Shown here in pieces: positions 36,900 through 46,477 of a stretch of 64,000 nucleotides of DNA (positions are counted from its first letter, which is position 1; each line of letters opens with the position of its first letter). The stretch is taken from NCBI RefSeq assembly GCF_022601675.1, contig NZ_JAKVIL010000010.1:120951-184950 (forward strand), written 5' to 3'. Under the pieces are notes generated by a model, which saw only the letters and a list, made by a program, of their open reading frames with translations, was not told where the DNA came from and made no database searches. The stretch comes from Ancylobacter gelatini (GTDB lineage: Bacteria; Pseudomonadota; Alphaproteobacteria; Rhizobiales; Xanthobacteraceae). The translations under genes were made by a program, and so were the position numbers.

Positions 36900-37663
36900 G
36901 CGAAGTGAACACCATGACCAAGGCTTCAAACCAGCCGCGCCGCATCATGCTGCTGACCGGCGCCTCGCGCGGGATCGGGCACGCCACCGTCAAGCGGTTC
37001 TCCGCCGCCGGCTGGCGCGTCATCACCTGCTCGCGCCACGCCTTTCCCGAGAACTGCCCCTGGGAGATGGGGCCGGAAGACCATATTCAGGTCGACCTTT
37101 CCGACTCGGCCGACACGATGCGCGCGGTCGAGGAAATCAAGAGCCGCCTGCCGGACGGCGAATTGCATGCGCTGGTGAACAATGCCGGCATCTCGCCCAA
37201 GGGCACGGGCGGCGCGCGTCTCGGCACCATCGACACGCCCGAGGAAACCTGGCACCGCGTGTTCCAGGTGAACTTCTTCGCGCCGGTGCTGCTGGCGCGC
37301 GGTCTGCTGGAGGAATTGCGCCGCACCCATGGCGCGGTGGTCAACGTGACCTCGATCGCCGGCTCGCGCGTGCATCCCTTCGCCGGGGCGGCCTATGCCA
37401 CGTCAAAGGCGGCCCTGGCCGGGCTGACGCGCGAAATGGCGGCGGATTTCGGCCCGCTCGGCGTCCGGGTCAATGCGATCGCGCCGGGCGAGATCGACAC
37501 CTCGATCCTGTCTCCGGGCACGGAGAAGATCGTGGAGCAGATCCCGATGCAGCGCCTCGGCACGCCCGACGAGGTGGCCAAGATCATCTATGTGCTGTGC
37601 ACCGAGACCTCATCCTACCTGAACGGCGCCGAGATCCACATCAATGGGGGCCAGCACGTCTGA
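36896..37663 (+). CDS. SDR family oxidoreductase
   Basis: A 255-residue short-chain dehydrogenase. The cofactor motif GASRGIG is at about residues 23-29, NNAG at about 91-94, and the catalytic Ser-Tyr-Lys set is in [13 protein letters not shown] and [12 protein letters not shown]. The C-terminus ends [10 protein letters not shown], near the classical IDGG. The substrate is unknown. The GTG at 36896 overlaps the pdxH stop; the ATG at 36914 (MTKASNQP) is an alternative start. The tight link to pdxH is seen in several alphaproteobacteria but its meaning is unclear. Confidence 0.88.
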   Translation: MSEVNTMTKASNQPRRIMLLTGASRGIGHATVKRFSAAGWRVITCSRHAFPENCPWEMGPEDHIQVDLSDSADTMRAVEEIKSRLPDGELHALVNNAGISPKGTGGARLGTIDTPEETWHRVFQVNFFAPVLLARGLLEELRRTHGAVVNVTSIAGSRVHPFAGAAYATSKAALAGLTREMAADFGPLGVRVNAIAPGEIDTSILSPGTEKIVEQIPMQRLGTPDEVAKIIYVLCTETSSYLNGAEIHINGGQHV

Positions 37664-37677
37664 GCGCACCGGGGCGC

Positions 37678-38655
37678 TCAGAGCCAGCGCTTCCACTTGA
37701 ACAGCAGGTAGGGGACGATCGCCGCCACCATCATCGCGACCAGCGCGGCCGGATAGCCCCACCGTTCGTCCAGCTCCGGCATGTGCTCGAAGTTCATGCC
37801 GTAGATCGAGGCGATCAGGGTCGGCGGCATCAGCACCACGGAGAGCACGGCGAAGATCTTGATGATGTTGTTCTGCTCGATCGACACCATGCCGAGCGTG
37901 GCGTCGAGCAGGAACGTCACCTTGTCGCCGAGATAGCTCACATGATTGTTGAGCGAGGCGATGTCGCGCTGCTGGCTCTTGATCATGACCCGCTGGTCCT
38001 TCGAGAAATGGCGCACGCCGTTTTCTGCCGCGAGGAAGGTGGCCAGCCGGCCCATGGACACGAGGCTCTCGCGCACCTGCGAGGCCAGGGTGGCGCGGGC
38101 GCCGATCATCCGCAGCAGGATGCGGTAGCGCTGGCTGCCGCCGGCGCTGGCCTCGTCGCGCTCGAAGACCCGGTGCGAAACGCCCTCGATCTCGGCGGAG
38201 AGGCGCTCGATGATGTCGGCGGCGCGATCGACGATGGCGTCGAGCAGTTCCAGCATGAGCTGTTCGCCGGAATAGCCCGGGGGGCATGACTTGCCCAGCC
38301 GGCTTTCGGTCATGCTGAACGGGCGCGACTGGGCGTAGCGCACCGTCGTCAGCCGGCCGCCGGACAGGATGAAACTCACCTCCGACAGGCGCGGGTGCTC
38401 GGTTTCGCTGTTGCAGACGACGGAGCCGGTCATGTAGCTCGCCCCGCCCTCGACGCGCAGGCGGCTCGACGGCTCGATCTCCACCATTTCCTCACGCGTC
38501 GGGATGGCGATGCCGAGCGCCGCCTCGACGCGCTGGTCCTCGTCGGGGGTAGGCTCGAACAGGTCGATCCACACCGCGTCGTCGGGCAGCGCGCTGTCCG
38601 GGGTGAGGCTGACGCGCTGGAGCGCGCCGCCGCGCGGGCAATAGGCCGTGATCAT
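37678..38655 (-). CDS. corA: CorA family magnesium/divalent cation transporter
   Basis: A 325-residue CorA-type channel. A large cytoplasmic domain at about 1-260 with long helices (AGGSQRYRILLRMIGARATL) precedes two C-terminal membrane segments. The selectivity motif Gly-Met-Asn is in IYGMNFEHMPEL between them. It carries Mg2+ (or Co2+/Ni2+) into the cell. The ATG at 38655 is favoured by AGAGG six bases upstream; the in-frame GTG at 38661 overlaps that site. It converges on the SDR gene and is transcribed alone. Confidence 0.93.
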   Translation of the reverse strand: MITAYCPRGGALQRVSLTPDSALPDDAVWIDLFEPTPDEDQRVEAALGIAIPTREEMVEIEPSSRLRVEGGASYMTGSVVCNSETEHPRLSEVSFILSGGRLTTVRYAQSRPFSMTESRLGKSCPPGYSGEQLMLELLDAIVDRAADIIERLSAEIEGVSHRVFERDEASAGGSQRYRILLRMIGARATLASQVRESLVSMGRLATFLAAENGVRHFSKDQRVMIKSQQRDIASLNNHVSYLGDKVTFLLDATLGMVSIEQNNIIKIFAVLSVVLMPPTLIASIYGMNFEHMPELDERWGYPAALVAMMVAAIVPYLLFKWKRWL

Positions 38656-38863
38656 CCGCACCTCTTTCGTCCGCGGGGCGCCACATCGGCGCGCCGCCGG
38701 CGCCTGTGCGACAATGCGCGGGCACCGGTTAACGCCGAATGAGGCGCGGCTGGAAGCCGCCGCGCCATCCGGCCGCAGCGAGGCTCACGCCGTCCTGTGG
38801 GACGCCGCTCGGCACGATCGCTTGTCTGGGGGGTGCTCCGCCTGCGGGGCGGGGATCGCCGGC

Positions 38864-39094
38864 TCAGGCCGCGAAGAATTCGATGTCCCGAAGGGTTACG
38901 ACCTTGGGCGGGGTGTCGTCCACGTTCAGGGTCGGCACGGCCGGCGGCGGGGTCGTCGCAACGGTCTTGTTGGCGGCATAGCGGGCGGCAGCGGCCACCG
39001 CGGAAATGCCGATCTCACGCCAGTGCACGCTCTGTTGCGCGCGCTCCCAGCGCTCGCTACGGGGCTCGATCTCCCCGGACTCCTCGGTAGACAT
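38864..39094 (-). CDS. Small hypothetical protein (76 aa)
   Basis: A 76-residue protein with no recognised domain. The N-terminus is acidic (MSTEESGEIEPRSER), the middle has a short Ala-rich helix (ISAVAAAARYAANKTV) and the end is Pro-rich then VVTLRDIEFFAA. It is probably cytoplasmic. The start at 39094 has a good AAAGGAC site immediately upstream, and the frame has GC-biased third positions, so I think it is real. It is alone between corA and the L,D-transpeptidase. Confidence 0.6.
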   Translation of the reverse strand: MSTEESGEIEPRSERWERAQQSVHWREIGISAVAAAARYAANKTVATTPPPAVPTLNVDDTPPKVVTLRDIEFFAA

Positions 39095-39376
39095 GTCCTT
39101 TACTCCCGTTTCGTGCCGCCATGAGGGGGCAATTGATGAATTGGGCGGCAACTGCGTCAAAAATATGCAATATTCGGCGCGCCGATAAGACCGTTTCCAA
39201 AAAGCCGGCTATACTTTTGCTGCTTCCCTTACGGCTGATGTTTTTTGGCAACATCTTGGAGCGACAAACACGTGGCGACGATGTGGCCCCTTCAAGACAG
39301 ACCTCAGTTCAGTTAATCGAACAGGGACAGCGGCGGCCGTCTTCGGCAGCGCCGGATATGATTCGGAGAATCAAAA

Positions 39377-39979
39377 ATGCGTTTTCGCGGGGTTGGGGCG
39401 GTCGTCCTGGCGCTTTTACTTGGGGCGTGCAGCAATGTGCAGCGTGCGCCGGCCCCTGAGGCTTCTTTGACTCCCCGCGACAAGAAGCTGCTTGCTAACG
39501 CGCCGTATCAGAAGGTGCAGCCGCTGGAGATCTACCAGCGCTCCATCGTCGATTACGCCGGCACGCAGAAGCCGGGCACCATCGTCGTCGATACCGACAA
39601 GAAGTATCTCTATCTGGTCGAGGGCAACGGCAAGGCCATCCGCTACGGTGTTACCGTCGGCGAAGAGGGTCTGGCGTTCCGCGGCGAGGCCAAGGTCGGC
39701 CGCAAGGCGGAATGGCCCACCTGGACCCCCACCCCCGAGATCAAGCAGCGCATCGCCGGCGTGCCGAATTTCGTCGGTCCCGGCCCGCATAACCCGATGG
39801 GTGCGCGCGCGCTCTATCTCTACCAGGGCAACAAGGACACGCTGTTCCGCATTCACGGCACCAACCAGCCGGAATATATCGGTCAGGCGATTTCCTCCGG
39901 CTGCATCCGCATGCTGAACGAGGACGTGATCGACCTGTATTCCCGCGTGCCGCAGGGCGCCGAGGTCGTGGTGCTCTGA
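39377..39979 (+). CDS. L,D-transpeptidase lipoprotein (YkuD/ErfK family)
   Basis: A 200-residue lipoprotein form of L,D-transpeptidase. The lipobox LLLGAC has Cys18. The catalytic domain spans about 70-200 with His160 in HGTNQPEYIGQ and Cys176 in SSGCIRMLN. It cross-links or decorates peptidoglycan at the membrane surface. It resembles the longer secreted paralogue at 0.4-1.4 kb across the whole catalytic part. The 280-base upstream region is AT-richer than average and shows no other gene. A strong terminator follows. Confidence 0.88.
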   Translation: MRFRGVGAVVLALLLGACSNVQRAPAPEASLTPRDKKLLANAPYQKVQPLEIYQRSIVDYAGTQKPGTIVVDTDKKYLYLVEGNGKAIRYGVTVGEEGLAFRGEAKVGRKAEWPTWTPTPEIKQRIAGVPNFVGPGPHNPMGARALYLYQGNKDTLFRIHGTNQPEYIGQAISSGCIRMLNEDVIDLYSRVPQGAEVVVL

Positions 39980-40004
39980 GCCGCGCGGCTCGCACCTGAC
40001 AATG

Positions 40005-40037
40005 AAAAAAGGGCGCTGCCTCGGCAGCGCCCTTTTT
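40005..40037 (+). terminator. Strong rho-independent terminator after the L,D-transpeptidase
   Basis: GGGCGCTGCC and GGCAGCGCCC form a near-perfect 9-10 bp stem with a four-base loop, flanked by AAAAAA on the left and TTTTT on the right. The A and T tracts allow termination in both directions, here also serving the convergent aminotransferase gene. Confidence 0.9.
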
Positions 40038-40123
40038 GTTTGTCCGAAACGCTCGGTGCCGCTCGCCGCAGGCTCCCTCCCGGCCGGCCCGCAGGCCGGG
40101 CCGGGCGTGCGCCGGCAGCGGGC

Positions 40124-41506
40124 TCAGGCCGCCAGCAGGTTCTGCTGGGTCGCCCAGTCCAGCGTGCGGTCGAGCGCGCGGGTGAGGCGGTCGAACAATT
40201 CGTCGATCTCGGCCGGCGAAATCACCAGCGGCGGGCAGATCGTCACCGCATCGCCGAACACGTTGCGCACGATCAACCCCTCGGCCTGCGCGAAGGCGAC
40301 CACCTTGGCGGCAAGACCCAGCTTGGGGTCGAACTGGCGCTTGGTCTTCTTGTCGGCCACGATCTCGATGCCGGCGACCAGCCCCTTGCGGCGTGCCTCG
40401 CCCACCAGCGGATGATCCTCCAGCGCCGCGCAGCGGGCCTCGAACTGCGGGATCTTGGCGCGTACGCGCTCGAAGATGTTCTCGCGCTCGTAGATTTCCA
40501 GCGTCTTCAGCGCCACCGCCGCCGCCACCGGATGGCCGGAATAGGTGAAGCCGTGGCCGAAATTGCCGCGCTCGGCGCTTTCGCTGGCGACGGCCTGATA
40601 CATCGCTTCCGGGATCATCACCGCGCCGATCGGCTGGTAGGCCGAGGACAGCGCCTTGGCGACCGACATCGAATCCGGCTTCATCTCCATGGCTTCCGAG
40701 CCGAAGGCGGTGCCGAGCCGGCCGAAACCGGTGATGACCTCGTCGCCGATGAAGAACACGTCGTACTTCTTCAGCACGTCCTGAATCTTGGGATAATAGC
40801 TCTTCGGCGGCACGATCACGCCGCCCGCGCCCATCACCGGCTCGGCGATGAAGGCGGCGACCGTCTCCGGCCCTTCCGCGAGGATCAGCGCTTCCAGATC
40901 GGCGGCGAGGCGGGTGGCGAAATCCTCCTCGGTCTCGCCGGGCTCGGCGAGGCGGTAATGGTGCGGCGAGGTGGTGTGGCGAATGCCCGCGATCGGCAGG
41001 TCGAAGCTGTTGTGATTGCCGGCGAGGCCGGTCAGCGAGGCCGAGGCGATGGTCACGCCGTGATAGCCGCGCATGCGGGCGATGATCTTCTTCTTGTTCG
41101 GCCGGCCCAGCGCATTGTTCATGTACCAGACGAGCTTCATCTGGGTGTCGTTGGCCTCCGAGCCCGAGCAGGTGAAGAACACCTTGGAGATCGGCACCGG
41201 GGCCATCTCCTTCAGCTTCTCGGCGAGCTCGATCGCCGGATCGTGGCTCTTGCCGCCGAAAATATGGGTGAAGGGCAGCTTGCGCATCTGGGTGGATGCG
41301 GCCTCGACCAGCTCTTCATTGCCATAGCCCAGCGCGGTGCACCACAGGCCGGCCATGCCTTCGAGATAGGGCTTGCCGTCGACATCGTGGACCCAGACGC
41401 CTTGTCCGCGCTCCAGGATGAGCGGCCCGGTCTCGCGGATCGCCACGAGATTCGTGTAGGGGTGGATAAGCGTCTCGACATCGCGAGTCTGCAAATTGGT
41501 CAGCAT
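40124..41506 (-). CDS. Class III aminotransferase (omega-amino acid:pyruvate type)
   Basis: A 460-residue PLP-dependent transaminase. The PLP Lys284 lies in [15 protein letters not shown], with Asp255 in [13 protein letters not shown] and [12 protein letters not shown] for phosphate binding. It transfers amino groups from omega-amino acids, amines or polyamines to pyruvate or a similar acceptor. Substrate preference is not decidable; the family includes beta-alanine, putrescine and amine transaminases. It is transcribed alone, with an extensin-like gene upstream on the same strand at 90 bases. Confidence 0.9.
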   Translation of the reverse strand: MLTNLQTRDVETLIHPYTNLVAIRETGPLILERGQGVWVHDVDGKPYLEGMAGLWCTALGYGNEELVEAASTQMRKLPFTHIFGGKSHDPAIELAEKLKEMAPVPISKVFFTCSGSEANDTQMKLVWYMNNALGRPNKKKIIARMRGYHGVTIASASLTGLAGNHNSFDLPIAGIRHTTSPHHYRLAEPGETEEDFATRLAADLEALILAEGPETVAAFIAEPVMGAGGVIVPPKSYYPKIQDVLKKYDVFFIGDEVITGFGRLGTAFGSEAMEMKPDSMSVAKALSSAYQPIGAVMIPEAMYQAVASESAERGNFGHGFTYSGHPVAAAVALKTLEIYERENIFERVRAKIPQFEARCAALEDHPLVGEARRKGLVAGIEIVADKKTKRQFDPKLGLAAKVVAFAQAEGLIVRNVFGDAVTICPPLVISPAEIDELFDRLTRALDRTLDWATQQNLLAA

Positions 41507-41595
41507 GGGCCGTCACTCCGAAGGTAAGCCGCCGCCACACTAGTGCGCGGCGGCCTTCCCCGGAAGCGCGCCCTTGGTCTGAGCGCGGCATATCT

Positions 41596-42960
41596 TCACG
41601 GCGCGGGCTTCGGATCCGGTTTGGCTTCTGGTTTGGCCTCCGCCTTGTCCGCCGGCGCGATCGCCCATTGGCACAGCACCGCGCCGCTGCGCCGGGTCGC
41701 GCGGTCTACATGCAGGTGCTCCTCGTGATAGCCGTCTGAGCCGGGGCCGAGAATGGTGGTGAAGCCGGCGCAGGCGCTGGCCTTCAGCTTCTCCTGGAAA
41801 GCGCGCGGCATCGCCTTGTCGCCCTTGCCGCCGATGTCGATCTGCCGTCCGTCCTCCAGAACATAGCCGCCGGTATCGAGCGCGTTGCCGCGTCCGTGCT
41901 CGCTGATCTTGGCCCCTGCCACACGGTTGCGCGGGCGGCACTGCTGCGAGCCCGCGACCTTCACGCTCTTGAGCTTCGAGCCGAGCGTGGCGACCAGCGG
42001 GTCCACCTCGTCGCGCATCCACACCGCCACCGCCGCCGCCATCTCGCAGCGCAGCAGCGCAGCGGGCTCCAGCTTCACCATACGGCCGTCCTTCATGCGC
42101 ACCGCACTGAGCGTCACGCCCCGGTCGACCGTGCAGGCCAGCTGGGTGGTGGTGACATCCTGCGTGGAGAAGGTGCCGAGATCCTCATTGGAGAGTTCCG
42201 GGCAGATGGTGGGGATCAGCGCCTTCTGCGGCGGCGCGGGCGGGGTGGCCGGGGCCTCGTCGCCCGCCGCCGGAGCCATCGCGGGGGCCGTCGCCGGGGC
42301 CGGGAGCGCGGCGACCTTCACCTCGTCCGGCAGGGCTGGCCGGCTCGGGGGCAGCGGCACGCCACGCCCCTCATTGCGCGCGCTCGCCGGCGGCGCGGGA
42401 GGCGGCGGGTTCTCCGAGCGCGCCTCGGCCGCCGGGACCGGAGGCGCGAGCGGCACCGGCGGGGCGACCGCCGTCTCGATCGGCCCGGCTTTGGCAGAGC
42501 TGGCGGCGGCGGGGTTGGCGTCCGCAGGCTTGGGGTCCGCAGGCTTGGGGTCCGCAGGCTTGTTGTCGGTCGACGCAGCGGCGACGGGCGGCGGGGCGGC
42601 GCGATTTTCCGGCGCGGGGGCCACGGAAGGCGTCGCAGCTGGCGTCGCGAGTTCCTGCGGCCGACGCGGAGGCAGCGGCACCTGTTCCGGGCGGGCCGCG
42701 GTCTCTCGAACAGTGGTCTTGCGGGCGTTACGGGTGGCGCGACGCGGCGGCGCCACGCCGAACCATTCGCCGAGCTGCCGGTCGACCGAAGACCCGGCGG
42801 CATCGATGGTTGATTTCAGATCCTCGCTCTGCGCATGCGCCGGCACCGCAATGCCCGCAACCACGCCAACAAGGCACAGCGCCGCAAGGCGCGGCAGCCG
42901 GCGCGGGTGTCGGGGCGAATGCGGCGCCGTCTGGCGCCATGGGAGGCCGTGGTTTTTCAT
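41596..42960 (-). CDS. Extensin-like family protein (VanY/D-Ala-D-Ala carboxypeptidase-like fold)
   Basis: A 454-residue exported protein. The N-terminus is basic (HGLPWRQTAPHSPRHPRRLPR) followed by a hydrophobic signal segment near 30-43. A long Pro/Ala/Lys-rich region at about 70-240 includes PADPKPADPK repeats. The C-terminal extensin-like domain (about 245-430) has four Cys and the metal-site motif SEHGRGNALDTGG plus EEHLHVD. It is probably a periplasmic peptidoglycan D,D-peptidase; the catalytic role is inferred from fold. The start ATG at 42960 lies only 18 bases from the divergent HAD gene. Confidence 0.82.
   Translation of the reverse strand: MKNHGLPWRQTAPHSPRHPRRLPRLAALCLVGVVAGIAVPAHAQSEDLKSTIDAAGSSVDRQLGEWFGVAPPRRATRNARKTTVRETAARPEQVPLPPRRPQELATPAATPSVAPAPENRAAPPPVAAASTDNKPADPKPADPKPADANPAAASSAKAGPIETAVAPPVPLAPPVPAAEARSENPPPPAPPASARNEGRGVPLPPSRPALPDEVKVAALPAPATAPAMAPAAGDEAPATPPAPPQKALIPTICPELSNEDLGTFSTQDVTTTQLACTVDRGVTLSAVRMKDGRMVKLEPAALLRCEMAAAVAVWMRDEVDPLVATLGSKLKSVKVAGSQQCRPRNRVAGAKISEHGRGNALDTGGYVLEDGRQIDIGGKGDKAMPRAFQEKLKASACAGFTTILGPGSDGYHEEHLHVDRATRRSGAVLCQWAIAPADKAEAKPEAKPDPKPAP
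42521..42565 (-). repeat. Three 15-bp tandem repeats inside the extensin-like gene
   Basis: TCCGCAGGCTTGGGG occurs twice in a row and a third time with TTG at the end, encoding KPADP repeats in the linker of the extensin-like protein. The copies are nearly identical, which points to recent slippage. Confidence 0.85.
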
Positions 42961-42978
42961 GATATCAGGCGCTTCCTC

Positions 42979-43713
42979 ATGTCGTCACACGCAGGTTCAC
43001 CCGACTTGAACGTTCCACACGCCATTCTGTTCGACAAGGACGGTACGCTTGTCGATTTCGACCGCACCTGGGGACCGGCGGCCGGGGCCGCGATGGCCCG
43101 GCTGGCGGGGCCGGACGAAGCGGCGCTGCGGCGCCTTCACGCGGTCAGCCACTACCTGCCGGAACGCCGGCTGTTCCTGCAAAGCTCGCCGCTGATCGCC
43201 GGCTCCTCGCGCGATTACGGCCCGCTCTGGGCGCAGATACTGGGCGTCGAGCCGGACGAGGCCTTCCTCGGCGAGATCGACCGGCTGTTCATCGAGGAAG
43301 GCCGGCGCTTCCTGACGCCGATCGGCGACCCGGCGCGCGCGATCGCGCGGTTCCATGCCGCCGGCCTGCCCATCGGCATCGCCACCAATGACGCGGAAGA
43401 GAACGGGCGCATCCAGGCCGAGCTGCTCGGCATCGGCGGCATGCTGCAGGCGGTCTATGGCTATGATTCGGGTTATGGCGCCAAGCCCAAGCCCGGCATG
43501 GTCGAGGCCTTCGCCCGGTTGACCGGCCTTGCGCCCTCGGCCATCGCGCTGGTGGGCGACACGAAGCACGATCTCGACACCGCGCGCGCGGCCGGTGCCA
43601 TCGCCATTCTGGTGCGCTGTGGCCCGGGGCCGATCGATGACTTCGCCGATGAGGCCGATCTTGTGGTGGACGGGATCGAGGATCTCGCCGACCTTCTGTT
43701 CGCGACGGTGTGA
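42979..43713 (+). CDS. HAD family hydrolase (phosphoglycolate phosphatase-like)
   Basis: A 244-residue HAD phosphatase. Motif I FDKDGTL gives the nucleophile Asp19 and the acid Asp21; motif II is IATNDAEEN; motif III is KPKPGM and motif IV VGDTKHDLDTA. The cap is helical, as in Gph. The substrate may be phosphoglycolate or another sugar phosphate. The ATG at 42979 is used; Met at the start of the longer upstream frame overlaps the divergent extensin gene. DUF1499 follows after 12 bases and is likely co-transcribed. Confidence 0.87.
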   Translation: MSSHAGSPDLNVPHAILFDKDGTLVDFDRTWGPAAGAAMARLAGPDEAALRRLHAVSHYLPERRLFLQSSPLIAGSSRDYGPLWAQILGVEPDEAFLGEIDRLFIEEGRRFLTPIGDPARAIARFHAAGLPIGIATNDAEENGRIQAELLGIGGMLQAVYGYDSGYGAKPKPGMVEAFARLTGLAPSAIALVGDTKHDLDTARAAGAIAILVRCGPGPIDDFADEADLVVDGIEDLADLLFATV

Positions 43714-43725
43714 GGCGGGGGCGCG

Positions 43726-44511
43726 ATGATCCGCAGGCGGCTTTATGTCGAGGAGCGTGTGTCGAGGCTCGCCATATGGAGCCTGCGCACCGCTGTTTTC
43801 GCCCTGCCGGTGACCGCGATCGCCATCGGGCTCTACGCCCTGGGCACGCTTGATTTCCGAAGCGCGGTCTATGCGGTGCTCGCGGGCGTGGCGGTGTCCG
43901 GCCTTGCGCTGCTGCTGGCGCTGGCCGGCTTCGTGGTGATCTGGAACGAGGGCCTGCGCGGGCTCAGCCGTGTCATCGCCGCCGCCGCCCTCGCTTTGGC
44001 GCTTATCGCGCCGACGGCGACGCTCGCCGGGCTCAGCACCGGCCTGCCCGCGCTGCACGACATCACCACCGACACCGAGGATCCCCCGGTCTTCGCCACC
44101 TTGAACGCGGCGCGCTCGCGGCACGCCAATGCGCTGGACTATCCCGGCGCGGTGGCCGCCGCCGAGCAGGAGGACGCCTATCCCGAAATCAAGCCGATCG
44201 ATTTCGACAACCCGCCGGACGAGGTCTACAACGCCGCCCTGTCGCTGGTGACCCGGCGCAAGTGGACGGTGGTGGACGCCGCCCCGCCGCGCGGCGCCCA
44301 GCGCGAGGGCCGGATCGAGGCCACGACGCGCGGCCTGCCCTTCGGCCTGCGCGACGACGTGGTGATCCGCATCCGCCGCACCGACCAGGGCACGCGGGTC
44401 GACATGCGTTCGGTGACGCGCAACAGCGACCGGGATTTCGGCTCCAATGCCCGGCGCATCGACGCGCTGCTGTCCGACCTTTCAGCGATGCAGGGCCGGC
44501 GCCGGCGCTGA
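43726..44511 (+). CDS. DUF1499 domain membrane protein
   Basis: A 261-residue protein. Three hydrophobic segments are seen at about residues 18-40, 46-70 and 82-105, then a C-terminal DUF1499 domain at about 125-255 (FATLNAARSRHANALDYPG near its start, DDVVIRIRRTDQGTRVDMRS and GSNARRIDALLSDL in it). The function is unknown. The N-terminal membrane part suggests the domain is exposed at the inner membrane. It probably shares a transcript with the HAD gene and converges on the MBL-fold gene. Confidence 0.82.
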   Translation: MIRRRLYVEERVSRLAIWSLRTAVFALPVTAIAIGLYALGTLDFRSAVYAVLAGVAVSGLALLLALAGFVVIWNEGLRGLSRVIAAAALALALIAPTATLAGLSTGLPALHDITTDTEDPPVFATLNAARSRHANALDYPGAVAAAEQEDAYPEIKPIDFDNPPDEVYNAALSLVTRRKWTVVDAAPPRGAQREGRIEATTRGLPFGLRDDVVIRIRRTDQGTRVDMRSVTRNSDRDFGSNARRIDALLSDLSAMQGRRRR

Positions 44512-44517
44512 CGGCGC

Positions 44518-45429
44518 TCAGCCCAGCGCGTAGGTGCCGGCGTAGGTCACGGGCGGCTCCGTCACCACCGCGCCGCGCGCCACCAGATCCTCCAGATGCG
44601 CCAGCGTCGACAGGCCCGCCGCCTTGTTCAGCCGCGGGTCGAGCCCGATATAGATCGCCCGCACGATGTCGGGGATCGTCATCGGCCCGCGCTCCAGCGC
44701 CCGCAATATCGCGGTCTCGCGGGAATGGCGATGGCGGATGAAGCGCTCGACGAAGGCCGGGCCGTTGCGCACCGGGCCGCCATGGCCGGGCAGATAGAGC
44801 GTCTCCGGCCGCTCCCGCATGCGCTCCAGCGAACGCATATAGTCGCTCATCGAGCCGTCGGGTGGGGCGACGATGGTGGTGGACCAGCCCATCACATGGT
44901 CGCCCACCAGAATGAGTCCGGACGCCTCCATGACGAAAGCCATGTGGTTGGCGGTGTGCCCCGGCGTCGCCAGCGCGGTGACGCTCCAGTTCCCGCCATC
45001 GACGCGGGCGCCATCGGCCAGCGCGACATCGGGGCGGAAATCATGATCGGCCGCGGCGTCCAGCGCGTTGACCTCGCCGTCATGCAGCGGGCGCGCCGCC
45101 CGGTGCGGGCCCTCGGCATAGACCGGGGCACCCGTTGCCGCGCGCAGCGCCTCCAGCGCGCCGGCATGATCGCGATGGGTATGGGTCAAGAGGATATGGC
45201 TGACGCGCTCGCCCTCGACCGCCGCCAGCAGCGCACCGACATGGGCGGGATCGTCCGGGCCGGGATCGACGATCGCGACCTCGCCGGTGCCGATGATGTA
45301 GCTGCAGGTGCCGGTGAAGGTGAACGGGCCGGGATTGGGCGCCAGCACGCGCCGCACCCCCGGCGCCACGGGATCGACCGCACCGGGCACGGCCTCGAAC
45401 CGGCGCTCGAACAGGACGTCGTCAGCCAT
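44518..45429 (-). CDS. MBL-fold metallo-hydrolase (LACTB2-like)
   Basis: A 303-residue metallo-beta-lactamase fold hydrolase. The zinc motif HTHRDH lies at residues 83-88; further ligands are in TPGHTANH, GDHVMG and LPGHGGPV. The C-terminal winged-helix-like tail (RPTM-type region around LERGPMTIPDIVRAIY) is characteristic of LACTB2-like proteins, which act as endoribonucleases or thioester hydrolases. The ATG at 45429 is chosen because homologues begin near this point. It is alone on its strand, divergent from the carbonic anhydrase. Confidence 0.86.
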   Translation of the reverse strand: MADDVLFERRFEAVPGAVDPVAPGVRRVLAPNPGPFTFTGTCSYIIGTGEVAIVDPGPDDPAHVGALLAAVEGERVSHILLTHTHRDHAGALEALRAATGAPVYAEGPHRAARPLHDGEVNALDAAADHDFRPDVALADGARVDGGNWSVTALATPGHTANHMAFVMEASGLILVGDHVMGWSTTIVAPPDGSMSDYMRSLERMRERPETLYLPGHGGPVRNGPAFVERFIRHRHSRETAILRALERGPMTIPDIVRAIYIGLDPRLNKAAGLSTLAHLEDLVARGAVVTEPPVTYAGTYALG

Positions 45430-45652
45430 GCCGGACCTTCCGCGTTGCCATCGCGCCCGCAATAGCGCGGCAGCGGGCGGCCGTCGAGGTGCGGCCAAGT
45501 TGCCCGCCCCGTCGCCGGATTGTCGCAAAGCTCGGCCGGGAAGCGGCCAGGGTCTTGCAAAGCCGCCTCACTCAGGGCCAATTCTGCGCCAGCGGCCGGA
45601 TGGCGGCGTGCAGGCGCCTCCCGCCCGGCCGGCTCGACACGATGAGGGAAGC

Positions 45653-46267
45653 ATGGACGATCTGCTCGATGGCTACCGCCGGTTCCGCAACACGTCATGG
45701 CCGGAGCGCAAGGCGCTGTTCGAGAAGCTGGCGCTGAAGGGCCAGAGCCCGCAGACGCTGGTCATCGCCTGTTCCGACAGCCGGGTCGACCCGACCATGA
45801 TCTTCGATGTCGGGCCGGGCGAATTGTTCGTGGTGCGCAACGTCGCCAATCTGGTGCCGCCCTACAGCGTGCCGGACCACACCCATCACGGCACCAGCGC
45901 GGCCATCGAGTTCGCGGTGCGTGTGCTTCAGGTGTCGAGCATCGTGGTGCTGGGCCACGCGCTGTGCGGCGGCGCGCGGGCGCTGCTGGACGGCGCCCCG
46001 GACGCGGCGCCGGACTTTCTGCAGGACTGGATCAACATCGCCGCCCCGGCGAGCGGCATTGCGCGCCAGCTCAGCGACGATCCGGTCGAGCAGCGCCGCG
46101 TCGTGGAGGAGCAGTGCGTGAAGCTGTCGCTGAAAAATCTCGAAACCTTTCCCTGGGTCAAGGAAAGGGTCGATGACGGCCGGCTGCAACTGCACGGCGC
46201 CTATTTCGCGGTGGCGACCGGTGTGCTGGAACGCCTGCGCACCGACGGCACGTTCGGCCCGGCGTGA
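45653..46267 (+). CDS. Beta-carbonic anhydrase
   Basis: A 204-residue beta-type carbonic anhydrase that interconverts CO2 and bicarbonate in the cytoplasm. Zinc ligands are Cys40 in ACSDSRVDP, His102 and Cys105 in GHALCGG; the Asp42-Arg44 dyad is intact. The start ATG at 45653 follows GAGGGAAGC closely; a longer upstream frame is non-coding. It is a single gene followed by an AT-rich region. Confidence 0.92.
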   Translation: MDDLLDGYRRFRNTSWPERKALFEKLALKGQSPQTLVIACSDSRVDPTMIFDVGPGELFVVRNVANLVPPYSVPDHTHHGTSAAIEFAVRVLQVSSIVVLGHALCGGARALLDGAPDAAPDFLQDWINIAAPASGIARQLSDDPVEQRRVVEEQCVKLSLKNLETFPWVKERVDDGRLQLHGAYFAVATGVLERLRTDGTFGPA

Positions 46268-46477
46268 GCTTCCATCCGCCGACGTTCACCGCCGGCGACG
46301 GCGCATGGTATAGTTTATAATCAGCCGGAGACCGCGCCGGAGTGCGGCGGAGGGCACCCGCAACGTCGACACAAGATGGACCAGAAGGCACAACTATATT
46401 ATAGCAAAGCAGATTCGCACATTAAAAGTATAATCGATATTATTTAATATAATTTTTATTTATTAAAGGGCATTTTC
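46268..46477 (+). promoter_or_regulatory. AT-rich upstream region of the acyltransferase gene
   Basis: After the carbonic anhydrase stop, the last 100 bases become strikingly AT-rich. A perfect -10-like TATAAT occurs at 46429-46434, without a clear -35 partner, and AAAGGG serves as ribosome site before the ATG. The change in base composition marks the beginning of a probably acquired segment. No attachment-site repeat was found. Confidence 0.4.

Noticed and set aside
37662..37679. Hairpin GAGCGC/GCGCTC between the SDR and corA genes
   Set aside because: The stem is only 6 bp and overlaps the SDR stop region; too weak to call a terminator.
42521..42565. Short tandem repeats as a possible CRISPR or regulatory array
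   Set aside because: The units are 15 bp, contiguous and in frame with a Pro-rich linker; no spacers exist. The same holds for the EQQR repeats at 51.2 kb and the cytochrome tail.
46268..46477. Attachment-site copy of the tRNA-Pro 3' end
   Set aside because: Only a seven-base match (CGGAGTG) to the tRNA was seen, which is not above chance.
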